Below are positions 1-12,500 of a stretch of DNA of 64,000 bases, one piece after another. The DNA lies in the NCBI GenBank assembly GCA_013399895.1, contig VXBA01000387.1:654461-718460 (forward strand), given 5' to 3'. A program made the position numbers and the translations under genes. The stretch comes from Serilophus lunatus (lineage: Eukaryota; Chordata; Aves; Passeriformes; Eurylaimidae). Under the pieces are notes generated by a model. It saw only the letters and a program-made list of their open reading frames with translations, was not told where the DNA came from and ran no database searches. Every line of letters starts with the position of its first letter. Position 1 is the first letter of the stretch.

Positions 1-1307
1 GCAGTACGATATGCTGTATTTAGTGCTGCATTTTAAGCTGCTTTGAGCTCAAATGAATATAAATACCCAGTGGTCATTGTCTTTATTAAACTGGAGATAC
101 ACAAAGGACTAATAATCTGGTTGTCTTGTTGTTCAGTCTAATTGTAGTAGGGAGTGTGAGGAATCCCATGTGACTCCTAACTTTGGATGAAAACAATTAT
201 TCTGCAGCTTCTGTTTTTTTGGCTTTTATTATTATCATTATTTCAATTAATAAATTTTATCTTCCACTGCCACAGTCTACCAAAATGCAAACCAGAAGAG
301 AAAGGGAAAATGCAACATTCTGTCTTTTTCACATGATTTCTGCCTTGCTTTTTGGATAAAATTTGTTTTGTATATCAAGGCAGTGAGCTCAAAAGCTGGA
401 TCCTGGGGAAGGATATTAGAACAAAATGCTCAAAATGGTTTTGGTAATGGAGGATGCTGTCAACATTTCTCAAGAATAGGCCAAGCGCAAACCTTGAAGA
501 GAGGCCCTAGGGAATGATTTATAGTACAGATTGGTACAGTAAATGCAATTTGTTTTAATTAAGGCGATGGCTTATTGCATAATTCACATTGTGCTGGCTG
601 AAATGACCGCACCAGGTAGTTTTGGAGAATCACAAGCTGTTCTCATAAATTCCATTAACTGTAATGCAGCAAATGTTGCAGGAAACAGAGTTTCATCAAG
701 AAACATAAATGCAACATTCCTACTTCTCACAAGTTTTCACCAAAATTAATTCTGCAGTATGTCTTCAACTTTTAGCACCTACGTATTTTGAAGTATAATT
801 TTTCATTCTCATTTCCTGAATACACTTGACACAGCTGTAAATATGGTCAACATTGAAAACACTCAGACAAATTAGCAACAGCATGGTGCGAAGGAAGCCA
901 AGACAGCCACGAGGCCATTCAGCTGATCATGCTCCCCAGAACTGCAGAGATCGCTACATTGACGTACTGCCGCCTAATGGTTCTAAAACTGTTGTAATTT
1001 TAAAAAATAACTACTGTGTCCATTTAGGAGATGATGTCTATCCTAGCCTGAGATGCCTCTGTTTTTCAGCATGAACACAACCAGCTGATTCACTCCAGCT
1101 TTGGCTTTTGTACTATCAATTTAAGTAGGACTCAAAAACCCCCCATGTAATTAAGCAATCAAAAAGCAAATAATGAAACAGAAATACAATCGAGAAGATC
1201 TAAATTTGCCTGAATCAGCCTCATATTGGCATTGTTAAAACTTTTCAGAGACAATTTTGCAGTATTTTTCTTCTTTTAATGTCATTTCACACTTCTAAGG
1301 CAAATGT
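1..1307. other. Non-coding unique DNA, nothing recognised
   Basis: AT-rich single-copy-looking sequence. Open frames are at most about 70 codons, with no splice context or recognisable protein. I see no repeat family, RNA gene or promoter here. Confidence 0.6.
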
Positions 1308-1763
1308 CATAAAATCCTGAAGGTTGGAAAAGCTGTTCAAGATCATTGAATCCAACCAGTGCAAAGTCCACCATTAAACCATGTCCCTAAGCAACATATC
1401 CACATGTTTTTTGAACACTTCCAGGGATAGTGATCCCACCACTGCTCTGGGCAGCCTGTTCCAGTGCCTTACTGCCCTTTGAGTGAAGAATTTTTTCCTC
1501 ACCTCCAATCTAAATCTCTCTTGGAGCAATTCGAGGCCATTTTCTCTCATCCTGTCACTTGTTACTTGGGAGAAGAGACTGACCCCCATCTGGCTATACC
1601 CTACTTTCAGCAAGCTGTAGAGAGTGATAAGGTCCAACCCCCAAAACCTCTTCTTATCCAGACTGAACATCCCCAGCTCCTTCAGCTGCTCCTCATCAGA
1701 CTTGTGCTCCAGATACTTCATCAATTTAACTGCCCTCTTTTGGACAGGTACATCTCAGTGTCT
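1308..1763 (-). mobile_element. CR1 LINE, 5'-truncated 3' end
   Basis: CR1 is the dominant non-LTR retrotransposon of birds and usually survives as 5'-truncated 3' ends. Read on the minus strand, this copy runs from the C-terminal part of the reverse-transcriptase ORF into the short 3' UTR. It ends at the left edge in the typical motif where CAGCTTTTCCAACCTT is followed by a degenerate ATTCTATG-like terminus (here near 1308-1350). On the + strand, stretches such as 'gggcagcctgttccagtgcc' and 'ctccagggatagtgatccca'-like words are the reverse complement of the well-conserved CR1 body. Only about 455 bp of a roughly 4.5 kb element remains, so it cannot move by itself. Identification is from remembered CR1 consensus; the subfamily is not assigned. 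Confidence 0.93.
1374..1724 (-). pseudogene. CR1 ORF2 C-terminal remnant
   Basis: A 116-codon open frame inside the CR1 copy matches the extreme C-terminus of the CR1 ORF2 protein, which in a full element has an endonuclease followed by a reverse transcriptase. The diagnostic block is near residues 76-116: RKKFFTQRAVRHWNRLPR, then EVFKKHVD and the terminal RDMV. The N-terminal side carries the DEEQLKELGMFSL block, which in CR1 lies shortly upstream. The endonuclease and the catalytic reverse-transcriptase motifs are absent, so this is a dead fragment. The frame is still open for its whole length, which suggests a fairly young insertion or chance. No host gene is implied. Confidence 0.85.
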
Positions 1764-2173
1764 TCAAATAAATATATCAATAAATCTTATATAAATATGA
1801 ATAAATATATTGACCAGCACATATATGGTATAACATAGCAAGAGTATAGTTTTATATATGGCATGAATACAGTGAGAAAGAACATGGGGATATAGAAAAA
1901 CAGGGTGCCATTTAGTAGTTAAATATTTACCATTTCAAATAAATCACATTGCACTTCAGTTAATCCAGTCCCTGAAAACTGCAAGAAGTCATATACTTGA
2001 AATAAAAAAACCCGACAACAAACATCTTACCAAAAGTGAGGTAATTAAAGAGAGAAGGTGAGGAAGGAATAAGAAAAGATCTCAGATCATCACTAGAATT
2101 CATGATTAGATATAACCACTGTCTACATTTCATCAGTGAAACAATGGTTATTGAAGTAGGTGTAAAAAACTGG
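1764..2173. other. AT-rich non-coding spacer
   Basis: Short spacer between two CR1 ends. It is rich in AAATA/TATAT words near 1770-1860. Nothing else is recognised. Confidence 0.6.
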
Positions 2174-2263
2174 TTCACAGGATATGCTGAGTTGGAAGGG
2201 ATCTAGAAGGATCATGGGTTCAGCCCTTAGCCCTGCACAGGACCTTCCCCAAGAGTCACATCT
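2174..2263 (-). mobile_element. CR1 3'-end fragment
   Basis: The + strand reads 'ttcacaggatatgctgagtt', then 'ggaagggatc', then 'gccctgcacaggac'. This is the reverse complement of the CR1 3' terminus (CCTTCCAACTCAG-like followed by an ATTCTGTG-like tail). About 90 bp remain and it is diverged. It has the same orientation as the copy ending at 1763 but belongs to a different 3'-end variant, so it is probably a separate insertion rather than a split copy. Confidence 0.8.
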
Positions 2264-3719
2264 CTGTCATGGATTTATCAGTAGTACCAGTAGATTTATC
2301 AGACAGTGTCAGACACACAAAACTTACATGTCTGTTCTGTCTATAGGCAATAACTGTAGATTTACTGTTTGCAGTCTGAGGACAGGGTTTTAAACCAAAC
2401 AAGGTGAGTGACCCAGGCTGGAAAATGAATTTAGATGGGACCTCCTCGCAGTCTGCTCCACAGGATTTGTAGCAGAAGAAAACAACGTAGTACATGTTGT
2501 ACTATCTGAATGACCCTTTGTGAAACAAATCTTGCTGAACTGAAATTTCCACCTTGCCAGGGCATTGCCAGCCTGACACCATCTGGCCTTGGTACTCCAT
2601 GGGCATACTTGGCAATTGCCTTCTGCCAGGGGTAACTGGGTCACTACAGAGCCAACCCTGGAACTCTCCAGGACAACAACAGCACTGACAGATAGAGAGC
2701 TTGACTTCAACACACCTTTGTGCCATGTCTATGTAAATAACAGCGATAACCTTGCAATGCTCCTGTTCAGCTTCAGTTTCTTCTTACAACTGACTAATTG
2801 AAACAATCCTCGTCGTATTTCTTCTTCCTTCCTTTGGTCCTTGCCTTCTCTGTTTATCTTGTGGTCTGCTGGTAGACTCAGATCTCTTCTCTGTTTTTGG
2901 GCAGTGCAGCAGCCTTAATTTGAGGAGGGAGAAGAGGCAGATCTAGGCGCTGCCCAGCTACAGATGAATGTCGATTTATCACAAGTTGGTGGCTGTGCTC
3001 TCTCCTTCCCCTCCCACTCCACTGCCTCTGATTTGGTGTTATCAATTTGCCTCCTGATCTTTCTTTTGGAACATCTTAAATATAACAGCAAGCCGAAGCT
3101 CATCTTTGAGCAAAGTTCCTCACTGCATTATACATGAGTTTGGAAACAAGAGGAGTTTGTTTCGAATCCCACTTAGCCTCGTGAACTTTCACAGGTGAAT
3201 TTCAGGCCTATTTGGCTGGCTAAAGCTGAAGTTTGAATTATTGAAACAACGGGGGGGCGCATTGGATCTCTTTTGCCAGGAGGACTGAGGGAGAAAGCAT
3301 TTTATTTTCAGCCTTATTAAAACTCCTCTATAGAGAGGAAGTCGATCTTTTCAATTGCTCTTAATCTCCAGAGAAATCTCCCACTGATCCCTAAAATGCC
3401 GAACTTGCAATCTTGGAGCAGTTTCTAACCTGCAGTGCTGGAATGTTTCTAATGTTTCCAATACTGTTTAAATGCATCTCCCTTTGCCGATTATCCTGCT
3501 GTTGTTGGATGCTGCCAGAGCCTACCATGGCGTTAATTTGCAAGAGGACAATACTTGTTGTCCATAGACTTCTGGAACCACCTGTGACAAGCTGTGCTAA
3601 GTGCTGGACCCTGAGATCCCGGGTTTTGGCTAGGAACACTGAAGTACAAGCCTGCAGCACAATTTCAGCTTTGTGACTCCGAGAAATAAGAGTCTCACCT
3701 AACTCTGGAAATGGGATTC
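2264..3719. other. Non-coding DNA, nothing recognised
   Basis: Mixed composition with several pyrimidine-rich runs (2815-2905). A good-looking splice acceptor at about 2904 is followed by stops in all frames and no donor. I see no gene or repeat family. Confidence 0.55.
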
Positions 3720-4720
3720 AACTCCAGCTTGTGCACGTCTACTTTGGACAAATGTCTTTGTTTTTATGCGGATGTCTTCGAGTTTTGACAGACAGATTAG
3801 GCACATGTCCTACAGCAAGGTGTCATGTTTGTCTGCAAAATGCCGTCTGGGCAGGACCCTTGAGCCCAGGCAGGCAAAGGGGCAGAGAGACAAAGAAGCT
3901 GCGCTCCTGGGAGAGGCTGGGAACTGTGAGAAAACTTTACGTGTTGTGGATAGGATTTCTCTCCCGCCTGTGAGCCGAGGAGCGGAGCTGAGGCAGAGGC
4001 TCCTCTAGGATGAGATGTTCCGCCTGAGGGGATGGAAGTGGGGGAGGAAAGGAGGGGGGAGAATTGTCAGCATCTGGATCAAAATGAGTTTTGCGAAGAC
4101 AAAAGACAACATCCCGTCCAGTAATCTGAAGGCATCGGCTGAGCCTTACCTGCTCTTTTAACGTGGGCTGTTTAAAGACGATGAGCGTGAGATTAACATC
4201 CTTTGTTTTCAGATTTTAGCTGCCTCCCTTCCTTAGCCTGGAGTGATTCTTTATCTCAATTGCCAGCTTTGCATGTCATTCAGTTCAACTTAATCGCAAG
4301 GATCCACAAATCAAGCGATTTCAGGCCGGGGGCTCTGCCTTACAAAGCCTTTGCGCAACAGCAAATAGGATTTTCGTGCACTTCCTCGTGGACTCAACAA
4401 AGACACTTGCTCTCAGTTTACAGAATTTACAGAGCGCAATTCGAGCATTTCACAGTGGTGTTTGCATGAGGAGCCTTTTGAAGTCAGCCATCTCGGGTGG
4501 CCTATATGAGTGAATAGGCATTAGTACTGTATATACAATCGCATCTCGACTGGAAAACTCCTAGTTTGATGACCAAGCAGTTAAACCAGATTCAGGGTCA
4601 AGATCTTCAGCTGATTTGAATGGGTGGAAATTTTGCACACTTAAAGGTTATGCGAAGAATTACACCAACCGAAAATTACACTCTGATATTAGGTTATTAA
4701 ACGGAGTTGTTGTTAAGCAT
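3720..4720. promoter_or_regulatory. CpG-retaining block, candidate regulatory element
   Basis: The core at 4081-4560 has 17 CpG dinucleotides in 480 bp; an equal stretch at 5041-5520 has 5. The left part (3840-4060) is GC- and purine-rich. The core holds a SOX-type CTTTGTT at 4201-4207 and its reverse complement AACAAAG at 4396-4402, plus an octamer-like TTTGCATGAG near 4460. No open frame here looks like protein. Retained CpGs plus clustered developmental-factor words are typical of conserved enhancers, but I cannot test conservation. It could also be an unannotated promoter or first non-coding exon. Confidence 0.35.
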
Positions 4721-7700
4721 TCACCATGATTGCTGCATACATCCTCAGACCTTCATGGAAAATAACCAGCGCACCTCAGTGGACAGGGTGTATGTACTGG
4801 GATGTTCAAATGCAGGAGAAAACCTGTGTCTGAGAACATTGTGAAGTTGGGCCCAATTGCCTCTTAGTAGTCATGGTACAGCAAGACTAAGATATGCGAG
4901 ATATGCAAATTAGTAAGACATGCAAACCCAAGGACATATGGCACATGGCTGGCTGAGAATCTGTGGGGTTTTTTTGCCCACTACTAAATTCAATGGAGAG
5001 TAGAAGTTTGAGTCAAAATTTAAATCATGTGTGATTTTGGATCAAGGAACACTTACAAGTCTTAGCTGAAAATATTGCCCTTCTTGGAGCAAATATTTGA
5101 TTCTGTGCTTAAGCAGAACTGTTGGTGGATTCTCGTTTCAAAGTAATATTTATATCTTAAATTTGACCTGAATTCTAAACGAGCACAAATGGGTTAAATA
5201 TCCATTGCACTGACCACAATTGTATATTTCATGTAAATACTATATTTTGGGTTGACACAAAATAGTAATACCACTACTACTAATAAATAAAAATAATAAA
5301 AAGGATGGAGTCACTGTAGAAAGCACTCTCTAATATTCAGGGAATTAATATAATTTTTGGCCTAAACAAGCAGAGAGATGCGAAGCACAAAGGCTTTGTC
5401 TTTCTGATCCAGCATTATTATGTATCTAACAGAGATTAATGCCTCGAAGAAAAGTGTAAAATCCCTTGAAATGCCCCATTAAAGGTATACATTTGATAAC
5501 GATTAGTATATGGATATCTGAAGTTCTATCTCTTCTCTTTGTTAGGAAAATCAGCTCAGTTAGCTCTGTCTAATGTAATGTTCCCCATTCAGGCATCTGG
5601 GATCACAAGAATTTGTGTAAAATTGCACTGGAGGAAAGCAGAGAAGATATAGCTCACTTTGCTAGCTATATAGTGGTGTCCTGTCCTTTCAAGATTAATC
5701 ATTCTTGCCTAAAAACTCAGTTCTTTCTGTGGGAGTTGTGGCAATAGTTTGCACCACCATAACGAAGTGTTTAGGGAAAGATGAAAAGTAGGATTTTGTA
5801 GCCAGTTGTTCTGGTTGTGTGATGCCGAATGGGAATACAGATAGGCAAAATGGACCTTTCAAATTGGAATTTGGCTCTGGAAAATGTGTAAACTATTGCA
5901 GCTTTCCCAAAAGTGTCATGTTATCTGTAATGGCCACACACTTACGGTTATAGGCTGTAGGCTGTGCCAGGGAATTAGGCACTGAGCTGTTTCACTGGAG
6001 CTATGAAAACTGCTTTCTACAAAGTTGGAAGCTCCATTGTTTGTAATGATCTGAGATGAAAGGTGTAGAAGACGCATTTGGTGTTTCTCCTTCATGTCTT
6101 GGAGAGTCCTGGCATTTGATTCAGACAGTGATTTGTCTGTCTCTGCTGACATGTTAAGAACTCATCAGACCAGTACTACATTGTGTAAATAAAGGAAGGG
6201 ATGATACAGGGAACTTATGTCAGCATGAGGAAGCCCAGCATGTCTGAATATCGCCATTCCAATCCCAGCACAGGTAGTGGACTGGGAATGGAAGAGATAT
6301 ATCTTTTGTTTATGTGGATCTAGGGGAATCAAAGCCTCCCTGCTCCACCTAGAGCTTTGAAAATCCAACTACTCCCAGGTCTGTAAGGAAGAACTTGTTT
6401 GTTGTGAGGAGCTATAAGGCTCTCAGGATTCCTTTCTCCAGGACCTGTACAACTGTGAGGAAGGCAATCTCATGTCAAAGGTGAAAAGTTTGACTAACCC
6501 TTCAAAACAGAAGCAGGAATGTGGAAACATGAGAATAGAAATGCTTTGCAATTGCCTTATTTCCAAACACACCTCCCATGTTCCCTAGGAGAAGAATGTC
6601 AATCCTTTTTTTTTTCATTTTTTCCCTTGCTGAGAGATAATTTCCCTCCTAGTGCAATAAACGTGTATACAATCACCTTTCATAACCGATCAAGTCTGCA
6701 GGCTCCATTTCATGGCTGCTGAAGTAAAAACAGTGGCATTGCTCTGCCCTGATCTCCCCGCAGAGACAGATAGAGCCTCAGTAGTCCTATTGCACCATCA
6801 GACTTGTCAGCACAAACAGTTTCTGCTCACTCTATAGCTCAAGTGAAGTCAGAAAAACTCGTTTCCCAGTTCAGAGTGGGTTTGCCACACAATTAGAGCA
6901 TATTTATGGTGACCTGTCCTGAAACCTCATGCTCTAAGGACACAGGTACATTAATGGATATTGCAGGATAAGATGTTGGCAGCTTTATCAAAGCTGTTAC
7001 CTTATAAGAGACATCCTACTCTCTGAGCCACAGAGCAGTCAGTCATGAGACTCGCTGTGTGTTTGCTTTTCCCTATCATCTTTAAGAAAGGCAGAATTAA
7101 CCATTACACAAGATGCAAACATGGGGGTGTGCTCAAACACACACACACTGCATGCAAGGATAGCTACACACATACATACGCACAGTCCACCTTGTCAAAG
7201 CTGGTAGCAAAGGGTATTTACCGAGGAGAGTGAACACCTCCCAGTGAGAAGCCTGTTTTTTCTTTGAAAAAAGTTGCTTTTCTTTTACAAGTAAGGGCTA
7301 TTCTTTTAAGCTTTTTTTTGAGGTGTCACACATAAAAATGAGATGAGACGTCAATCAGAGCCCAGGGGGATGGGGAGAGGGAGGCAGAGAGAGATAGAGA
7401 GCCTGAAAAATGCTTCCAATGCAGGCAGCCTGTTTAAGCACAGAGTGTGTTGCAGCCAGCTGGATCTTTGGAGAAAAAGATGAATTTCTACCCATTTAAA
7501 CATGAATAAGGTGAGATGAAGGGAGGGGGAAAATCCATGAAGGTGAAAAGCCTTTTTTTCCTTTCCATAGTTGTGATGGATGATTTCAGCCTAAAGTACT
7601 GAGCCTCCCAGTGAAGAAAATATCTACAGTGATTTTGATAAATAAATGCTTAGACCTTGCATTTGCCACCTTGATATTGGAAAGAAAGAAGTTTAGGCTT

Positions 7701-9560
7701 CATAGTGGGGGTTTTTTTGCACAGTGCTCAGAAGCCTGGGACAATCCTGCCATTCCTGCATGAAGAAGAGGAACTTAACTCTTTGGCATTATTTCCTGTT
7801 TTTTTTCTTTTTCTTTTTTTCATTTTTTTGTTTTGTTTTTGTTTTTCAACTCTGCAGGAAAAACTGGAACACCCACAGAGGCTGGCTTCAAGATAACAAC
7901 AGGCACACTTAAGATAGCATATATGAAAACTCAAAGTGTTTGGAAAAGGAAAAGAAGTGGGCCACTTTGTCCTGCAGAACTCCAGCATTGGCTTCTCTTT
8001 CTATAATGATGCTATGTCCTGGGTGGCATGCAGGCTGCCTGTATGGAGCTGTTAGCAAGTACTTTTGGAACAGAAATAAACTCCCAAACCCCAAATGTTT
8101 TTTAGTGAAGACGGATATACATATTCCTTACATGGATCAAACTGGAAGGGTTTCTGAGGTACAAGAATTCTCTAAAGATGCATTCACAAATTACATGGGT
8201 TGAGGCAGTCCCTGAATTTCTCTTTTCTTACTTGGAGGAGCACCTCCTGAAAAAAGTGGATGCTTCCATGGCAGGGCATCAGAGGATACACTAAAAAGTA
8301 TTATAGTTCTGTATGTTTTTGCAGGAAAATAAAGAAAAATATTCAATACCATTGCACATACAATTGGCAAAACACAATAGTCGTAGCTGAAGCATAGCTC
8401 AGATCCTAAAAAATATGAAAAAAATAGCCTTTGGAGCACTACCCAGGACTTGTGTTTTATATCCCAGAAATGTTTCCAGTGCTGATTTGGGGAAGTGTGC
8501 TATGGAAGTGGTGTACATTCATTGAACAATTCTGATTTTTTCAGCAGCAGTGTTTCTCCCCTGGAGCACTCTCTGTTCTGCCTTAGCCAGATTTAAGACT
8601 GCCTTGCTGATGAGATGCAAACAGATCAGAAATGTCAAGCTATGTCTTGGAGAAACTAGACTCTGGCGTTTCTGTAGGGCCCTAAATTATAAACAAACAT
8701 TGCAGGATTTCCAATGCAACCTGCATTTGAAAAAAACCAAACCAAACCAAAAACACAAATCAACAAAAAAAAAAGGAAAAAAAGTAATACTGAAAAAAAT
8801 ACACTTCTTAGCTTTTGCACATTGGGCGTCTGCTTATATCACTTGTCCCCTAACTCCAGTTTCCAAAGTCCATTGAGATATTTCCCCATCAACATATGGG
8901 AAAGGGCAAATGAGGGCAAAGACATATTCAAATGGAGCATATACCCAGTCTTTTCATTCCTTTTCCCAGTATGAGGATTCCTGATGAGGACAGCCTGCTC
9001 CTATAAAAGGCAGTTGTAATTCCTCTCCCATATCCCTGCCTAACAATGAAGAGTTTGAATGTGGAGCTACAGAGAGTAAAACAAAAAAGACAGAGCTAAA
9101 TGGAGAACACAAACACATCTCCAAGCTACACTAATGAGAACATAACTGATATTTTGCATAATCCCAACAGCATGAAGGAAAACTAAGGGAGGCATATCAG
9201 AGGTATGATTTCACTAGCTGTAAGCTAGTTTCAATCACACAAGGGTCTGTCTTTCGGTATATTTAAGTTCGTCTATGGGTTTCTTATACCCTCAAAAATG
9301 CCCTAATCTTTGAATTTGAGTCTAAATTGCTTGGCTATCTGTGCAAAACTACATCAAAACCCAGGATACAAGGTATAGTGGGAAGGGTGAACTTTGGTTC
9401 AGTAAAGGTGTGGAGTGACACCTGAAACCCTGCATGACCCTTTTTATTCCTTCTGAAGTTTATTTGTTTCAGTTAGTAACCACAGAACTTCTAAGAGGCT
9501 CCAGATTCACCCGAGCTGCAAGATGAAAGGAGGGTTATAAGGAGGGCTATGAACAAGATA
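4721..9560. other. Non-coding DNA with small simple repeats
   Basis: No gene recognised. Minor features are a CA-rich run near 7137-7190, a GA-rich patch at 7370-7402, a T-rich run of T and TTTTG units at 7798-7848 that leads into a strong splice-acceptor-like site near 7856 with no usable exon after it, and an A-rich run with AAACC units at 8730-8790. The ordinary open frames here are short and not protein-like. Confidence 0.55.
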
Positions 9561-12500
9561 TCTTTTTTTTTTTTCCCTTCTGCAGCAAACTTTGGCAGAG
9601 GTGGCAGCAGACAAGAATGCAGATGTCCATATCATTTGCTACCAAGTATATCAGGGGAATGACAGGTCAGCACTTGGGTTTGCAGTAATTTGCATTTCTG
9701 AGATGAGAAGGGTGACAATTTGAGGTGACATGACAGCAGGAAGTGTTTGTAGCTGTACTAGCCCTTAAGAAGCCCGGGACAGAACAGACAATGTGACATC
9801 TCTTACTTAGCCAATGGGCAGATGCTTAAAGGGGGATATTTTCAGAAGAGGATGTCCATTCTAACACCTGAAAAAGCTGTGGGGAAGCTTTTCTATTTGA
9901 CCTGTCACAGGGCTTTCTTTTCTGTGAGAGTGAGGATACTGGGAAGAAGACAAGAAACTGATTTTTATTTGGTTCTTCCAGCCAAAGTGTCACAACCTCT
10001 CCATCTCAGTGTACAGATATTGATAAAACACAGCTTGCCCTTGTTTCCAAATTGGCGCAGGCCCTGTGTGTGACAGGGATGTGCCGAAATGCAGCTGTCC
10101 TGGGGACTTGCTGGAAGGCACTGTGTAATATCACCATACCCAGGCTTTTATTTGAGTATTCCCTTTCCATCCCAGTGAAGTTGATATGTGCACTGGAGGT
10201 AACTAACTGTCTCTATCAGTGTTTTTTGCAGTAGCAATTAATTTGTGTTAAAAAGGGAGTTTTACTGAGAGATGGGTGAAAGCAGAATGGAGAGGTATGA
10301 GAAGATGGAGACAGAGAGAACGGGCTTCTTTTGCCAGTGTTCTTGTCGTTCCCCCTTACAGAGCCTATTGGTGTCTGACGTGTCTCTGCAAACAGCCAAA
10401 TGCAGCTTGTCTGTCTTCCTAGGCTTTGCATTCTGTCCTTGGAGGACACCTGCCCTTAAACAAAGGGTCTAAAGTGGCTGAGAGAAAGGGAATACTGACA
10501 TTGTTTCTCAGACTGAGAGGAACTAATCAAAAAACAAGCCAAGTTTACAATTGCAAGAACTTTTGCAAGAATGTTTCTGCAGTGTCTAATTGGAAAACAA
10601 GCTTCTGAGAGGAAAAAAATAATCAAATTTGTGAAAATTTTCCTACCAGCTCAAGCCAAGGTGGAAGATATTGTCCAAATTGAACTACATAAATCCCCTC
10701 AGGCCTTTTGGCAGGTCTGTTAGGCAGGTGGTTTGCTGGCCAGGAGGAAACAGTAACACAAAAAAGGCCTTACCATGCAGTCTTCTAAGACTTTCCTGCT
10801 TTGTTCCTCACGTCATGTTTAAGGGATTCCTCTTCTGCCCAGTGGAGCATGTCCATTGACTTATAGCAGCTGGAGAGCAGACCCCTGGGCAGATATGTGG
10901 CTTTCCTTTGCTGAAACAGCTGATGTATTACATCCCAGAGGAAATTGCCTCTGAGTACCTTATAAAGCAAAACCAGAGTGTACAGAGGAGCATAGTTTGA
11001 AGTCTTAACTCAAGCAAAAACCCATAACAGAGAAGAAAGATTTAGCTGAATAGGAATAAAGAATCTGTGCTTTGCGGGTTGACAAGACATTTGGGATATG
11101 CTATGGGAAATGCTGGAGTGGAAAGGACTAGGCAAATATAGGATATCATAATCATTATTTGAAAAAATCGGCATCTAGAAACCCCAGCTCCGCCATTAAC
11201 TAAAACATCAGCTCATCTGAGTTTCACAGACCTTAGCCCTGTCAGTGTTTGGGAAGACATGGTCTAGTTATTTCTTAAGCAATATTCAGCATATTTATTT
11301 AGTTATTTTAAATGGCACTATGAACAAATCTAATTTACCAAGTTCTCAAATAATTTAAAATGTCTATTACAGAAAATAACATTAAAGACGGAAGGAAAAG
11401 AAGTCAAGTAAAGAGCCCAGTGGAAGCAGGGTTTGCCTATTAATCTCCCTTATGGAAAGTAGATTTTCACCAGAAGGACAACAGTGTTTGCCAGTGGGGT
11501 GTAATTAGTTCTCTATCAGAGAGAAGTGTTTTTCTTTTGGGTTCCCAGAAACTCAAATGGGCAGGGAGGGGAAGAAAAATTTTCTCAGGCCGTTTCAGAT
11601 TTAGCTGACTAAGAGGTCTCCCTTAGTACAGAAAAGAAAGACTGTAAGGTGAACCACTACCTGCATAGTGAAGAACTGGGCAATTTTGCAGTTTTCACAT
11701 TAGTTTCATGATATGATTATGGGAGAAGGAAAAATGGATGTACCTTGCCAAAGCAGATCTCCTGTGGATTAGAGTGTGACTGAAGCAGAAGACTTGCCTT
11801 GCAAGCTGAACAGAAGTGTTGTTTGCAAGAGGAAGCTATTTGATGGCCTTACCATTCAAAGTTGTATCAGACCTCTGCTCCCACCTTTTACATCCCCCAA
11901 GTTACAGCTCTCCCTCACCTTTACTAATAGATACGTGGAAATTTCCAGCTCCTGCCAGTGAATTACAGTATATGTGGTGATGAAATTAATTCCACAGCTT
12001 CCTTCTGATATATGTTTGTTGTCCAGGTATTATAGGGAAGCAATCCCAGACAAATCTGTCAATCTGACCACATCCATACTTTCCAAGGCTTCCTACACTG
12101 CCCATACACTATTTGAAGCCCATCCTGAAGTTCATTTCCCATGATGGGACAATGTGCTGCTGAGGCACAAACCTGGAACACCACTGCTGACTTCAGCATA
12201 GCTGGGCTAGACCTACACCAGCCCGAACAAACTGTGTAAGGAAGAATGTGTCTTTCCTAACCACTTTTATGGTCTCCTAAAGCATATTTTCTATTACATA
12301 GTCTAGGTAGTTAGATAAATGTGGTAACTGTTAATGATATAAGGGTCTTTCAGATTCTCAGGCTGCCTCAGTGAAGAGAAGCTCAGTGACCAAGACTGCA
12401 TGTCTCTGTTTTCTGGTAAAGGAACCATTTGAACTCTGTACTAATGGAGAACTTGTGTTAACCAAAGATGACACCAGGCTTGCATCCTATTACTCTATTT

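Noticed and set aside
3155..3175. GTTTCGAATCCC, like a tRNA B box
   Set aside because: No A box at the right distance and no cloverleaf-forming arms around it.
9562..9667. Strong acceptor followed by QTLAEVAADKNADVHIICYQ and more
   Set aside because: All three frames are open for the whole 80 bases and the donor (GTCAGC) is poor, so there is no frame-specific evidence. Its phase also does not fit the candidate chain.
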